From Cercis canadensis (Eukaryota; Streptophyta; Magnoliopsida; Fabales; Fabaceae): DNA of 64,000 nt. The stretch lies in the NCBI GenBank assembly GCA_003255065.1, contig QAOA01005000.1, forward strand, positions 485,754 through 549,753, in the 5' to 3' direction. Shown one piece after another: positions 23,696 through 35,140 of the stretch. The notes under the pieces are model-generated. The model saw nothing but the letters and a program-made list of their open reading frames with translations. It did no database searches and was not told the origin of the DNA. Made by a program: the position numbers and the translations under genes. Positions within the stretch are counted from its first letter, which is position 1, and each line of letters starts with the position of its first letter.

Positions 23696-25226
23696 ATGGA
23701 GAAGAAGGAGATGCTGGCTGTGAAGACTGAGGATGCAATTGAATCCTCTTCATTTCCTACTAGTTTTAATTCAAACAGTTATCCATTCTCAAGCGTATTT
23801 GATTTCTGTGAAGTGGAAAAGAGCTCTTTAGGGTTTATGGAGTTACTGGGTGTGCAGGAGTTTAGTCCTCTGCTTGATTTGCCTCAAGTCTCAACTATGG
23901 CTTCCTCTGCTCTCAAAGATCCATCTGAGACTGCCAAAGAGTGTTCCGAGGTGTTGAATCAGCAGCCTGCTACTCCCAACTCTTCATCGATTTCATCTGC
24001 GTCCAGTGAGGCACTGAATGACGATCAGAATAAAGGGGAAGAAGAACAGCAAAAGACCAAGAAACAGTGGGTTTGCTATTCTTCTTACTTTTATTTCTCT
24101 TGTTTTCGTACTGAAACCCATTTTCTGATGCAAGGAAAAGCATCGTGTTTTTTCTGCAATTATTCAGTATTTAGTATTAACGCCTGGGACTTCTACTTTT
24201 TGTTTTTTTGTTTTTTCGGGGGTGGGGCTCCCGTCAGCTTCATTTTCTGGGTTTCATTTCAAAGTTAAATTTCATTTAAGAATGGTTCATGGGAAGAATA
24301 TAATTTGGGGTAGTTTAGTATATTAACTATTAAGTTATAAGTACGTCTTTTGTTTTAATGTTACACAGATGATCGGCATATTTCAGAATCTAATTAATTA
24401 GGAAAGAAAATGGGTGTTTTTTTTTATTCTTTTTTTTCTGATACAATACAAATATTAATTATAAATTTATGTGACGAACATTCAGAGATTTGATGGTTTA
24501 TGGAATGCGGTTTTTGTTGGGTTTAGGTTGAAAGCTAAGAAGACAAATCAGAAGAGACAGAGAGAACCGAGATTCGCGTTCATGACGAAAAGCGAGGTCG
24601 ATCATCTGGAAGATGGGTACAGATGGAGAAAGTACGGTCAAAAAGCTGTGAAAAACAGCCCCTTTCCCAGGTATATATACTAACTATAATGCTTATGCAA
24701 TAACTCTATTCTATTCTGAACCCAGCTACCTTGCTTCTCCTTCTCCATTTACTTAAAATTTACCCAAAAATTGAATGGTTTTATTCAACATTTGGAATAT
24801 AGGAGCTACTATCGTTGCACCAGTGCATCGTGTAATGTGAAGAAACGAGTGGAGCGATCTTTTAATGATCCAAGCATTGTAGTGACAACCTATGAAGGCC
24901 AACACACACATCCAAGCCCAGTTATGCCTCGTTCAACCCTCGCTGGAGCTTCATTACCGCCAGGTATCTCCGCCGGGAGCGCCACCACCTTTGGTTCATT
25001 AATCCCAGGAAACCTATCCCAGTATCAGCAACACCACCATCAACAGCGACAACAACTCCTTCTTAATACATTGTCATCTTTGGGTTTTCCTTACAATGAT
25101 TCGACTTCAAAGAATATTGCTTTCCCTCAAGAAATACGGCTTTGTCATGCAGGGACAACGGCTTTCCTAAGCGACAACGGGCTTCTTCAAGACATTGTTC
25201 CCTCTCATATGTTGAAAGAAGAGTAG
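23696..25226 (+). CDS. WRKY23: WRKY transcription factor, group IIc, WRKY23 type
   Basis: Exons 23696-24066, 24527-24670 and 24803-25226 join in phase to give 312 aa. One WRKY domain is present: WRKYGQK at residues 157-163, followed by a C-X4-C-X23-H-X-H zinc finger ([19 protein letters not shown], then GQHTH). The last intron splits the domain at PFPR/SYYRC, the conserved intron position of this class. Blocks that mark it as WRKY23 rather than other IIc members are [34 protein letters not shown] and the C-terminal [17 protein letters not shown]. Arabidopsis WRKY23 is an auxin-induced nuclear factor acting in root development and flavonol synthesis, and is induced at nematode feeding sites. 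Intron 1 uses a GTGGGT donor. Confidence 0.93.
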
Positions 25227-26315
25227 ATGACGATGATGATGACTACATTACTGCTTATGTATTTTTCTTTTTGCTGACTTTCTAGGGGACTTAGGGATGA
25301 GAACTCCATTACTAGTATGCTATTTTTCCTGCTGACAGGTGGTGATGATCATCCTTGTAAAACCCACTTTATATCTTTCTGCACATAGCCCTCTCATGAT
25401 TATCACTGTAGCATGGATTTTGGTCCAATGCAGGAACTAGTTCTTTTCAATGATGTCTTCTGGTTCTGCTTTTTTTCTAATGGAACGAAAAGAGAGTACA
25501 AAGTTTTCGATCGTTGGCGGGGTTGGGGTTGGAGTGTGTGAGAGGGAATGATAAGATATAGTAAGTAGGCTTGTATCTTTTTTTAGTCTTATTATGACCC
25601 TTTCTTTGTCTTGTTTCTTTGTTTCTTTTTGTTGAAGGAATGTGCATTGATTTCACTAAGGTACAACAGTAAAGATTGTTAGGTTTAGGTTTTCTCACGG
25701 GAACAATTGGTATGGAAGCTTTCTTGCTTTAGTTTGTCCGAGAATCCACAGGAAACTAATTCAAGGAAATTGTTTTTAATTTTGGGGATCTGATGGTGGA
25801 AATCCTGTCCATATATGGGCATGTGGATATAAAGAGCAAGAGTTATTCAACCACTACCTATCCACTTCAAGCTGCTTGAGTAAATGCCTCCTTTTTATCT
25901 TGCACGCTATGCGATCCATTAATGGACTTGATTCATTGAAGAAGAGGGAGAGAAGAGAATAATTCTTTTTTTGAAAAAAAAAAAAAAACAGAAGAATAAC
26001 ACTAGTTTAGTGTATGGAGACTGATATGATTTATATGACGGAATACGTCTTGATAACGATACCTTATAAAGCTTTATTTATGAAGACGCCAGAATAGCTC
26101 ATGTTCTTTATGAAGCAGCGTCGTGAGCTTGTCCTCGTAATGTTCACGGATAGGCAAACAAACTGAGAGGTATATTACGATATGTTAACATCAAGAAGCT
26201 GTTGGGGCCTTGCTCTTTCAAATGCACACTCTTTCTCCCTTTAACAGCAACACGTAGCATAATTATAAAGCAGGGTACTTTACGATAAATTAAGCTCCAT
26301 TCTTTAACTTGCATT

Positions 26316-26768
26316 TATCAGCCCTCCAACAAATGCCAAAATGGTCTAAATTATCTTTGGTTTTATTTTGTTCTTTCAGCTCCTCAAGAGAAAAAAAAAA
26401 TGCTAGGGATCAAGATCCTACTGGCTAGATTAACCAAGCAACTTATCCCATGACAATATTTCAGCAGCAAACGCCATGTGTTAAGATTCACTTACAAAAT
26501 ACACCGTATAAGTTAAAGTTCTTCTTGTACACCAAGAGGCCNTATCAGCCCTCCAACAGATGCCAAAATGGTCTAAATTATCTTTGGTTTTATTTTGTTC
26601 TTTCAGCTCCTCAAGAGAAAAAAAAAAATGCTAGGGATCAAGATCCTACTGGCTAGATTAACCAAGCAACTTATCCCATGACAATATTTCAGCAGCAAAC
26701 GCCATGTGTTAAGATTCACTTACAAAATACACCGTATAAGTTAAAGTTCTTCTTGTACACCAAGAGGC
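26316..26768. repeat. duplicated contig ends around N at 26542
   Basis: Bases 26316-26541 recur as 26543-26768 with only one or two differences, separated by one N. Read as an unmerged contig overlap. Confidence 0.88.
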
Positions 26769-28122
26769 CAGCAATTCTAAGATGTGTGGTTAAGCCTTCT
26801 CTACTTCCTTAATCTTCCATTGACTACTTTCACCTACTAGAAATTGCAAGAATAAACGAAACCCCAAAGATTTATTATGCGGCATGCATTGCTGGTTACA
26901 GATACAGGTACAGGTAGCAGAGAGATACCAATACCTTTGAAGATGTTTTCCTTTTACTTCAACGCCAGAAAGTCCTTGTTATAGAGACATGTTTATCATT
27001 ACAACACTTTCTACAACAACATTAGCCCAAAATGACCCTACATCCACAAGTTTCCCGGGTTTATGTACACTTCTTTGCCTGTAAAGGAAAATTTAACCCA
27101 CCAATGGTTGCCTGAAGCTCTGCTTGCAAGTAGTCACGTAGAAGATATCCTTTTCAGACACACTTCTATACCTCTCTAGGGGCTGCCTTATGAATTGTAA
27201 TAAACAAATGCAGCAATCAGATACAAAGCAGAACCTCAGGAACCAATTAAAAGGTCAGCTCTTCAGCAATTTGAAGCCCATTTAATGATAATTTGAAAAT
27301 ATCACACCTGACCAACAACGGAACTTGTTTCTGATCGCCCTTGAACATGACTTTTGTCCTGCAAGATTACAGATGTTAAATGAAGTAACAAACGCAACAA
27401 ACACCCTACATCCTGTTAATTAAGTAAAGAAGTAAATTATTTTAATTTCAAAAACTAGATGTTAAGGTAAATGACCTCGTTTAAATTTTAAGCAAGTTTT
27501 AGAAAGATGCAAAATAACTGAGAACCCCAAGCAACGACATGAGCCTAACCATTTTCAACGTCCAAATGGCCACAAGCAAATGCACCCAAGAGAGGAAAGA
27601 GGAGGAAAATTAAGTAGCAAGAATTTATCTATGTACTTTAAATGGGAAGGGGGATTTAGCAGGGTACTTTTGGCAAATAACATGAGGGTACTTTTGGCAA
27701 ATAACATGAAAAAAAATAAACCACCGTGGATGCAATTGCCTGCTTAATGCTAAAGTTTGTCTCTCATAGAGCTTGTTATTCAAGTTGAGAGTCCATTCAA
27801 TATTGTCAAGGAGTGTTTGATCTGCTTATTAAAATAAACCACTTAGCATGCATATCCACTCACATTCCTCAAAAAGACCTTAAATCATGCTAGGCACTTC
27901 TGCCACGTATGTGCAAAGTGATTAGCTAAAAGTTGACTTAGATTTGTTCTTTGTCCTTACAGTTGGGGTCTGCAGGATAACCAACACAGTAAAAACAACC
28001 CAATAGTATCCTACAATTATAATGATTGGCTATCTCAACAGAGATCATGTTGAACCAAGTCAACAAAACACAACCCTTGCCGTCTGTTTGGAATGTGTGA
28101 AAATTGAGGAATGATATTGGCA

Positions 28123-28232
28123 GGAAGGAATATTAATAGTGAATAAGGATGGAATGAAAATATTATCCAAAGTTAGTTAGTTATGGTCTGTGGATCCATC
28201 ATAGTCCATTATTCGCTATTAATATTCCTTCC
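28123..28232. repeat. inverted repeat with 24-bp arms
   Basis: Arms at 28123-28146 (starts GGAAGGAATATTAATAG) and 28209-28232 (ends TATTAATATTCCTTCC) are complementary except for one base. A further TATGGTCTG/CAGACCATA pair lies around them. This fits a short foldback or MITE relic. Confidence 0.7.
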
Positions 28233-28810
28233 ACCATAGTCTGTGGATCCAACAGACCATATCATTAACACTATCTGCAGTCAGAATATCCGCAATCAGC
28301 CAACAGAATTTCTCAAATAAAATAATAAATGTTAATTAAAGTGTCCGCAAACAATTATTCTTGAATGTGATATACTAAACACCACAGGAATCTACCAGCA
28401 TTTAAAGTTAAAAGTGTAACACCCTCTTTAATTTCATTCGCAGGCTTTTAATTAAAACAGGAGGATCTGCAAGGTAGGATTATTATAACTAGAGGAGCAT
28501 GCCATCAGAACGAGTAAGTAGACCGTTAGGTTCCTCCAAGCAAAGAAGTGATATTATATGTTGCTACATATTAGAAGATAGTCAACTAGGTTTTTCTTTG
28601 ATAAATATTAATAAAATCCTGACAACAATTCAATGGGATAAAACAGAATCTTTGAAAACACTAACAAACCAATTGGAAAGATATGAGGACCTAGGCAGGT
28701 AAGCCAAGGAAGGTTGCTGAAGTTGTTGATGGAGGAGATGCATTTGAGAACACACCTGTTGTCTTTGAGCAACTTGTTGGGAGGAAGGAAACAACAAATT
28801 ATGAGTGGAA

Positions 28811-31800
28811 TCAGCGACAATCTTCCTGCTTTTGTAATTCTTGCTCATACAAGGCATACTCCTCAGGCTTCTCCCACTGCAGGCCAACTTCCAGGGAAAC
28901 CATCACTAACCAGAGTTACAGAAATCCAAAAGAGATTGTAGAGACAAGATCAAAAGGAAGATTTATTACTCTGCTTTCACAAGTGACACAGTTGTAGAAG
29001 TACTTATAACCATCAGGACAGGTATGTTCACTCCAGTCACAATCTAGAGGAGCTTCTCCTTGGGGACTTACAGGCATATCAGGTGACGTACTGCTAGAAA
29101 ATGTTAGAGGATCACTTCTGGTCTGGGGAGGTAGCAGGGAGAAAAATGAATGTGAGTATGCTATTGCAGGGTGGCTAAATATGATGAACTGAACTAAGGT
29201 TGTCAAATTAGATAATTCATTCAAATGCTGTCAACATCAGTAATAAGGGAATAAGGGATAAAGAAAAAACTTCAAATCAACACCAAACGAATCCCATGTT
29301 CACTAGAGTTCCCTTATCAACCAACAGCAACTCCCACTTAACAAAGGTCCTCAATTATCACAAGGCATTGACAAAAAATTTAAATAAATGAGTTCAGAGT
29401 CTAACTGCTCAACTCTTTACCGAAGGCACCCTTTAGACATGTTCATCAATGCTCTAAAGTTCTTAAATTCATAAAAGCCTGGAATATTTTTATAATAATT
29501 TCCTGGAGAAACAAGAAAAGGCTATCACAACTGAAAACAAATGTATATCCAAGAGTACAATAAGCGATTATCACCTCAGTTATGTAATGAAGTCAAAACA
29601 AACCCAGGCGCACAGGTGAGGTGGTGCTAGAGAGAGTTCTTGATGCTCCAGGAGAGGCACCTTTCCTTTTGGTGCTTACCTTCAGTGCCTAGTCAAGCAC
29701 CTCTCTGAAGCAACAGGCACCAAGTCATGTGCCCTAATTGAACATGTTATTTTCTTTTACCAGAACTCAACTTTTGAGTAACTTCCACTATTCAAATCTG
29801 TAATTCAAGTCTTTCAGCTCATTCCATCTCATCTTCTCCAACTATTTTCCTTTTTCCCCCCCTTCACTTTGAAGCCTAGCTGCCTTTTCTCCCGACCCTT
29901 CAATTTTCATGACTTCTTTGTCCTTCCCTTTTATCACACTTTCTTTTGAACATTTATTGTTTTGTATGATTTTTATGCTGGGATGGTTAATTTATGCTGG
30001 TGATTTTATGTTACAGTAGTTAAACTATAGTAATCCTTTGTTTATCTAAGATTTTTTCTTCCCCAAGCCCCTACTGCCCAAAAGAATTCTTTTTATGCCT
30101 TACTTCACTTGGGCGAGTGCCATTTTAATTCCTTTCACCTCAAGGCACTAGGTCCCCCAAGCACCTTAAGGGTGTCTTTCGCATTTGAGCACCTTCAATA
30201 GCTGAAAATTTACTTTACAACATGAGTACTTCCCCAAAAGAAAGGCTTCTATAATGATTGCTCACCATATTACCTGGTAGCCACTGACCTGTGAATTTAG
30301 CTGCTGCTCTATATGTTGAGTCGATGAATCTGTTGGATGCGACTGTCTCTGCACTTCAGCAACAACTGGTTGAGAAGATAACTTGGGAGCTGGAATTGGC
30401 TGCAACGACATTGAAGCCAATTGTGGATGTGCTGGTTGGGGAGGAAATGGTTGTTGCATGACAGTGGCAGCAGGTTCCCAGTTTTGCACATAAGAAGCAA
30501 CCTGCGGGTGTGGAATTGTTGAATAATGTGGAGCCATAGACAGAACATTCCCTCCAATGCAATTACCAAAATTTGGTAATGGCCTGCCACAAGTCATTGA
30601 GCAGCAAATTATTTAGCATATGTGTTTTGTGTTTCAATTCTTAAACACAGAAGAAGAGCAAGATGAACAAACAAAACTAACCTAACTGTTGGTTCTTGAG
30701 AACAGGGACCAAGATTAGCATTCCCTTGTAAATTGTTGCCCCTAGAGAGAGGGAGAAAGAGGCAGAGAGGATAACAACATGAATCCAATTACAATGTCTC
30801 TGCTAACAGATTTGCTAACGTATAAAAGTATGCACTGATAGGCCTTCAGGAAGTGTATGTAAGTAAGGTAATCAAGTAATTTGTCACCATGATAGAAAAA
30901 GAGTTTAGATAAAATATGAAAGCAACAAAAATATATTCCTTTTAGTGAGCCAAGATAAAGATTCATTGCTACTCAGCCAAGTAATAAAATTGCTTAATTG
31001 GAAACCCACCAGTTGTAGTCCTTGCATAAAAGCATTAACTTATGTTTCACTAATCTATTAGTAACAAAGATTATGATTTCATGGTATTACAAAAAATCAA
31101 AGGGGCAAGAAAGCAGAACCTTGGTTCTCCCGTCTTAGGTTTCTTAGGATCCGCAAAACGAACAATTAATGGACGATTAGAACCCTAATTGACCAAAAAG
31201 AAAATTTAGTAAGCCTTCAAAACTGCATATAGTGTACTACATATCAATTAATGAACTAGCATTACTCTCATGGTGAATGTTCCATTTAGCCCTTTGATAG
31301 CTGCCCATGCCATTTCTCTATTTGAAAATTTGACAAAACCATAGCCTTGAAAATCCAGAAATGCATCAATGTGAAAAGTAGTTAGGTGAAAAGGAACAAA
31401 AAGAAAGTAATAATATTGATGCAGTACGAAAAAAAATTTATGCAAAGCTCAAACTCAAGACTCCAGTGGTAAAAAGTAACCTTAGTGAAAAGCACCAATT
31501 GCGCATTATAAACCAAACACGGTAGATAAAGGAAACAACTTGTGACCATAGGTACAAGAGAAGTAGTATAGGAGATGAACACGGAATGCATCTTCCCTCT
31601 TTATCAGCTAACTTATACCTATCTCTTCCAAAAGTGTAATTCTTGAAGTAAAAACTTAGCTAAATGAGGCCAAAAACTTAATAGAAGAATAAGAAGTCCT
31701 ATTTCTCATTCAAACTTGCCTACTTCACATGCTACCCAACCTTCCATACCCACTCAGGAGCATTGATAGAGATAAGGGTAAAAGATAAGAAGAACCATAT

Positions 31801-34761
31801 ATAAATTTTGCCTTCACCTGCTACCTCCCACTTTACAACTCCTTTAGTTTTTCGTTTAAGGTTTGCAATCTCCTTTATGTATAGCAAAAATGACGCAAAA
31901 ATGATCATATATTACATCAAAAACTTAATAGAAGAATAAGGAGTCCTATTTCTCATTCAAACTTGCCTACTTCACATGCTACCCAACCTTCCCTACCCAC
32001 TCAGGAGCATTGATAGAGATAAGGGTAAAAGATAAGAAGAATCATATATGAATATTGCCTTCACCTGCTGCCTCCCATTTTACAACTCCTCTAGTTTTTC
32101 ATTTCAGGTTTGCAATCTCCTTCATGTATAGCGTAAATGACGCAAAAATGATCATATTACATCAAATAGTCTAAAAGAAATTCTGGACTAAAGAAGAGGG
32201 GGTGGGGGGGAGGAAGGGAGGAAGTGTTAAAACTTTGACATAACATGAGGAAGAGAGGGAAAAGAAAGGTAACATATGCATATTATATGAAAATATTACA
32301 TAACAGGATCATGGACTAACCACGGCTTTGCCTCTGCTCATCATAAGCAATGAAGATATCTTCAACATGACCATAAGGGGAAAATATCTGCAAAGAATAT
32401 CCATATGGAGTCTAAGATATCACACTCACCCCCACAGCAAAAGTGGGTGTAAAGGAAAATAAAGGATTAAGAAAAAATAGAGGGCTACCAATTAAGAACA
32501 AACTTATCAGCAAAGAAACATTACCAACCTAATATGAACTTAGGCTGGAAGAGGTTACACATGTACACGTATTAGTGACATACATATTTAGCGATCTGTA
32601 AGCTGCATAACAACATAATGAACAGGCTCCACATGGATTCTGTCCCAAACATGCACAGTGGTGGTACTCAATATCTTTGTTTATGATATTTTGTATCAAT
32701 TTAATAGAAGCCATTTGGGCTCTATTACACAGTCAAGCTCACTCAAGAAGCAAGTCTGTAAATATTTCTAAAAGCATATCCCCAAGTCCAACAAAAACCC
32801 TTGAATAAAGGCACTGACATGGGGAAGAAATACTAAAGCAACTTGTATTTAGAAAGGAAAAATATATTAGATTTAAGGAAGTGAAATTTTTTTTTTTGAC
32901 AAAATTAAAGGATGTGAATTGTGAAACATACTTCTTCAATTTCGTTTCTTGAAGCATCTTTGTTGAGGTGACCCACAAACACTTTGTCAAGCACATCTAC
33001 AACATAGAAACGAAATACTTGCAGTTAGTCAGCTAGTACTATGGTGTTAAAAGAATAAGTTCACAACGAAGACAAAAAATAAAACAATTACCGCGACGTC
33101 CAAGGTCTCGGTCAGCATATTTGACAACAATGGGAAATGATTCCTAGGAGAAGTATATAAGTCAAACGGTAAAATGTGTTTACACCAATGTGATGAATTG
33201 CAGCAATAGAAGTCAACAGCCATCCATCATAAAAAAATTGTACTTACCCCAGGAAATGTATACTGATCATTTAAAGCTCTTATGGCACTTTCAGCTGCAT
33301 CTAATGTTGCATATTTCACAAAACAACTTCCTGCATAAGTTAATTAAAATTTGGAATAATTTATTTACTTGTAGGTATTGCAATTCATTACTCCTGGCAG
33401 CCCCTTAAAATCAATTACTGGGGCAATCTATGTTGATAGAGATAATAATCAATATAGACAAAATAGCAACACAAATACCTTGTCGGAAGCCAGTTCTCTT
33501 ATCCTTCAAAAGAACAACCTCGACAATAGTTCCGTGTCCTCCAAACACAGAGCGGATCTGATAAATAATATACAACATGCAGAAGTCATACAAGAGTAAT
33601 AGCTATAATAGTTATGAAATAATATGAAAGAAGAAAACAAATATTAAGAAGTTGCACATGATTCATCTTTAAAAATAAATAACGAAACAAAAGCACCCAT
33701 GGGGGAGGGGGAAGAGAAGCGCCTGGAACTTCACAATAGAGCTTAATGTGCCAACAGGCATCAAACAGATAAAACCTTATTTGTTGAAATCCTGATATAG
33801 TAGAGTGTTGCATTTATTGGTTCCAGGATTATAGTGACATTTAAATTCATAGTTTCATATGAAAGAAGTACATGAAACATAGTGGTCACTTGAAGGAAAG
33901 AGACTTACTTCAGCTTCTGTTGATGTTCTTGGAACAGGTGAAACATAAAGTTTCCAGTGATATCCACCATCCACTTGATCTAATGAGAAGGAGAGAAATG
34001 TGAGTCTAATTATGCAGACAATACTTGAAGATAAAATGTATAATTCATTGAAAATAAGCAAAACGTTTCCTCATCAGAGAAGGGAACAAAAGTGAAGTGT
34101 TATTATTGGGGCCAAGAATGTAAAATATCATGTTCAACGAAGAATCCCAATTACCCAAAAGGAATATAATAATATGAAACAATCTTTTAATCCAAGAGTA
34201 ATTAAGCAAAATCCCAACAAAACTAAAATCAAAGAAAATGAATATGATACATTCCAAGTAAAACAGCAACCTAGTGGCAATGCAGAAAGTCATCAGTTAT
34301 ATAAATAGTATATAATACAAGCATCAGGTACTCTTGCGGTACCGGACACTTAAAATTATAATGAAAATCTGCTGATTCCAGTAGCAATGGCATCATATAA
34401 CACTGGATATCAATCAAATATTAGATTAGACTTGCTATCTGACTTATGATGATATGAATGGAGAAATTAAGAGCTGCCAATACTAGTAATCTAAAATTCA
34501 CATTTCCAACTACAAAAACCCGACACAACAATAATGGAATTTCAATAGATGTTTGAAATGCCATTCAATATAATTATCGGAAAGTGTGCTATGCCAATGA
34601 AACAACGTGCTTGTACCTGGAGAAGTTCCATGATTAGAGTGATGATGCCAGCCTCGTTTCCGCCCAGTATGGGCCATAGAATGATTAGAACCATATCCAC
34701 TGTCACCGTTGGTAAAACGGTGTCCTCCATTACCAAACGAGTTGTTTGAGTCGCCGTTCAT
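28811..34761 (-). CDS. FCA-like protein: two RRMs and a WW domain
   Basis: Thirteen coding exons, all in phase (+ coordinates): 34617-34761, 33909-33979, 33479-33557, 33248-33330, 33092-33143, 32932-32996, 32321-32387, 31266-31345, 31120-31184, 30682-30741, 30274-30583, 28970-29122, 28811-28876. From ATG this gives 431 aa. RRM1 (about 57-143) has KLYVSPVPRTSTEAE and KDKRTG; RRM2 (about 148-229) has KVFVGHLNKDAS, GYGFVKFSNRE and PLIVRFADPKKP. The WW domain (388-415) keeps both Trp (W389, W411) and YFYN. FCA promotes flowering by controlling RNA 3'-end choice with FY, which its WW domain binds. This gene is diverged from canonical FCA: no Gly-rich N-terminus, a short linker, and a stop just after the WW domain while a Gln-rich frame continues in another phase. 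An in-frame CTG at 34968 may be the real start. Intron 31346-32320 contains a tandem duplication. I call it FCA-like, not the FCA orthologue. Confidence 0.88.
31671..32162. repeat. tandem duplication of about 246 bp inside an FCA-like intron
   Basis: Copies at 31671-31917 and 31918-32162 both begin CAAAAACTTAATAGAAGAAT and are roughly 95% alike, with scattered substitutions and small indels. No N lies between them, so unlike the N-junction cases this is a true, aged tandem duplication. Confidence 0.9.
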
Positions 34762-34968
34762 GTGGTGGTGCTGGTTAGAATGTGGATCATGGTTAAGGAA
34801 GCCATTGTCTTGGGGCTGAGTGAAGTTACCGGAATGGTGGTTATCCTGGTAAGGCTTGCACTGGTTGAATTGCTGTTCATGGGGACGATGGTGACTGTCA
34901 TGGTGCTGGGGGAGTGCGTCTCCAGTGAAATTGATTCTGGGGTCCGGGTGGTCTTTGTGATTCTCCAG
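34762..34968 (-). other. in-frame N-terminal extension from a CTG codon (FCA-like)
   Basis: The reading frame stays open for 69 codons above the first in-frame ATG (34761), up to a CTG at 34968-34966 in a strong context: A at -3 and G at +4. It encodes a His/Gln/Asn-rich polar stretch. No in-frame ATG exists further up, and an in-frame TAA lies about 12 codons above the CTG in the spliced leader. An out-of-frame ATG at 34901 opens a 47-codon uORF whose stop overlaps the main ATG. Confidence 0.6.
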
Positions 34969-34977
34969 CTTCGTAGA

Positions 34978-35140
34978 CTGTGAGATACAAAAATACTTTA
35001 CCCTACAGATGGAACGCTCAAGGAAACAGAACCAGCAAACACTTACAGCAACGCTACACTGCCAAGAGGGGATTTAAGAGTTAAGACCAGCTCTCGATTT
35101 GGCGCTCTACCTGAAAAAGGGTTTAACCGTGAAACTTGAA
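34978..35140 (-). other. 5' leader of the FCA-like gene with a short intron
   Basis: On the minus strand a leader exon ends at TTGCT (35047) before GTAAGTG. The acceptor TCTCACAG ends at 34978, so coding-exon sequence begins at 34977. No ATG is present in the leader exon. Its upstream limit is a guess. Confidence 0.5.

Larger units (their letters stand above)
25227..28810. other. spacer between WRKY23-like and FCA-like genes
   Basis: The two genes converge here. No independent gene is supported. On the minus strand a possible extra exon of the FCA-like transcript lies at 27358-27308, with acceptor TTGCAG, 51 open bases and donor GTGTGA; it may be 3' untranslated. The spacer also holds a false duplication (26316-26768), a 24-bp direct repeat (27661-27708) and an inverted repeat (28123-28232). 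Confidence 0.5.

Noticed and set aside
27308..27358. Extra coding exon of the FCA-like gene
   Set aside because: Good splice sites, but neither reading phase gives a recognised FCA ending, and the reading frame already stops at 28811. Mentioned only as possible untranslated exon.
34549..34983. Plus-strand ORFs of 66-73 codons over the FCA-like first exon
   Set aside because: Antisense of a His/Asn/Gln-rich coding exon. Val/Met-rich composition is an artefact.
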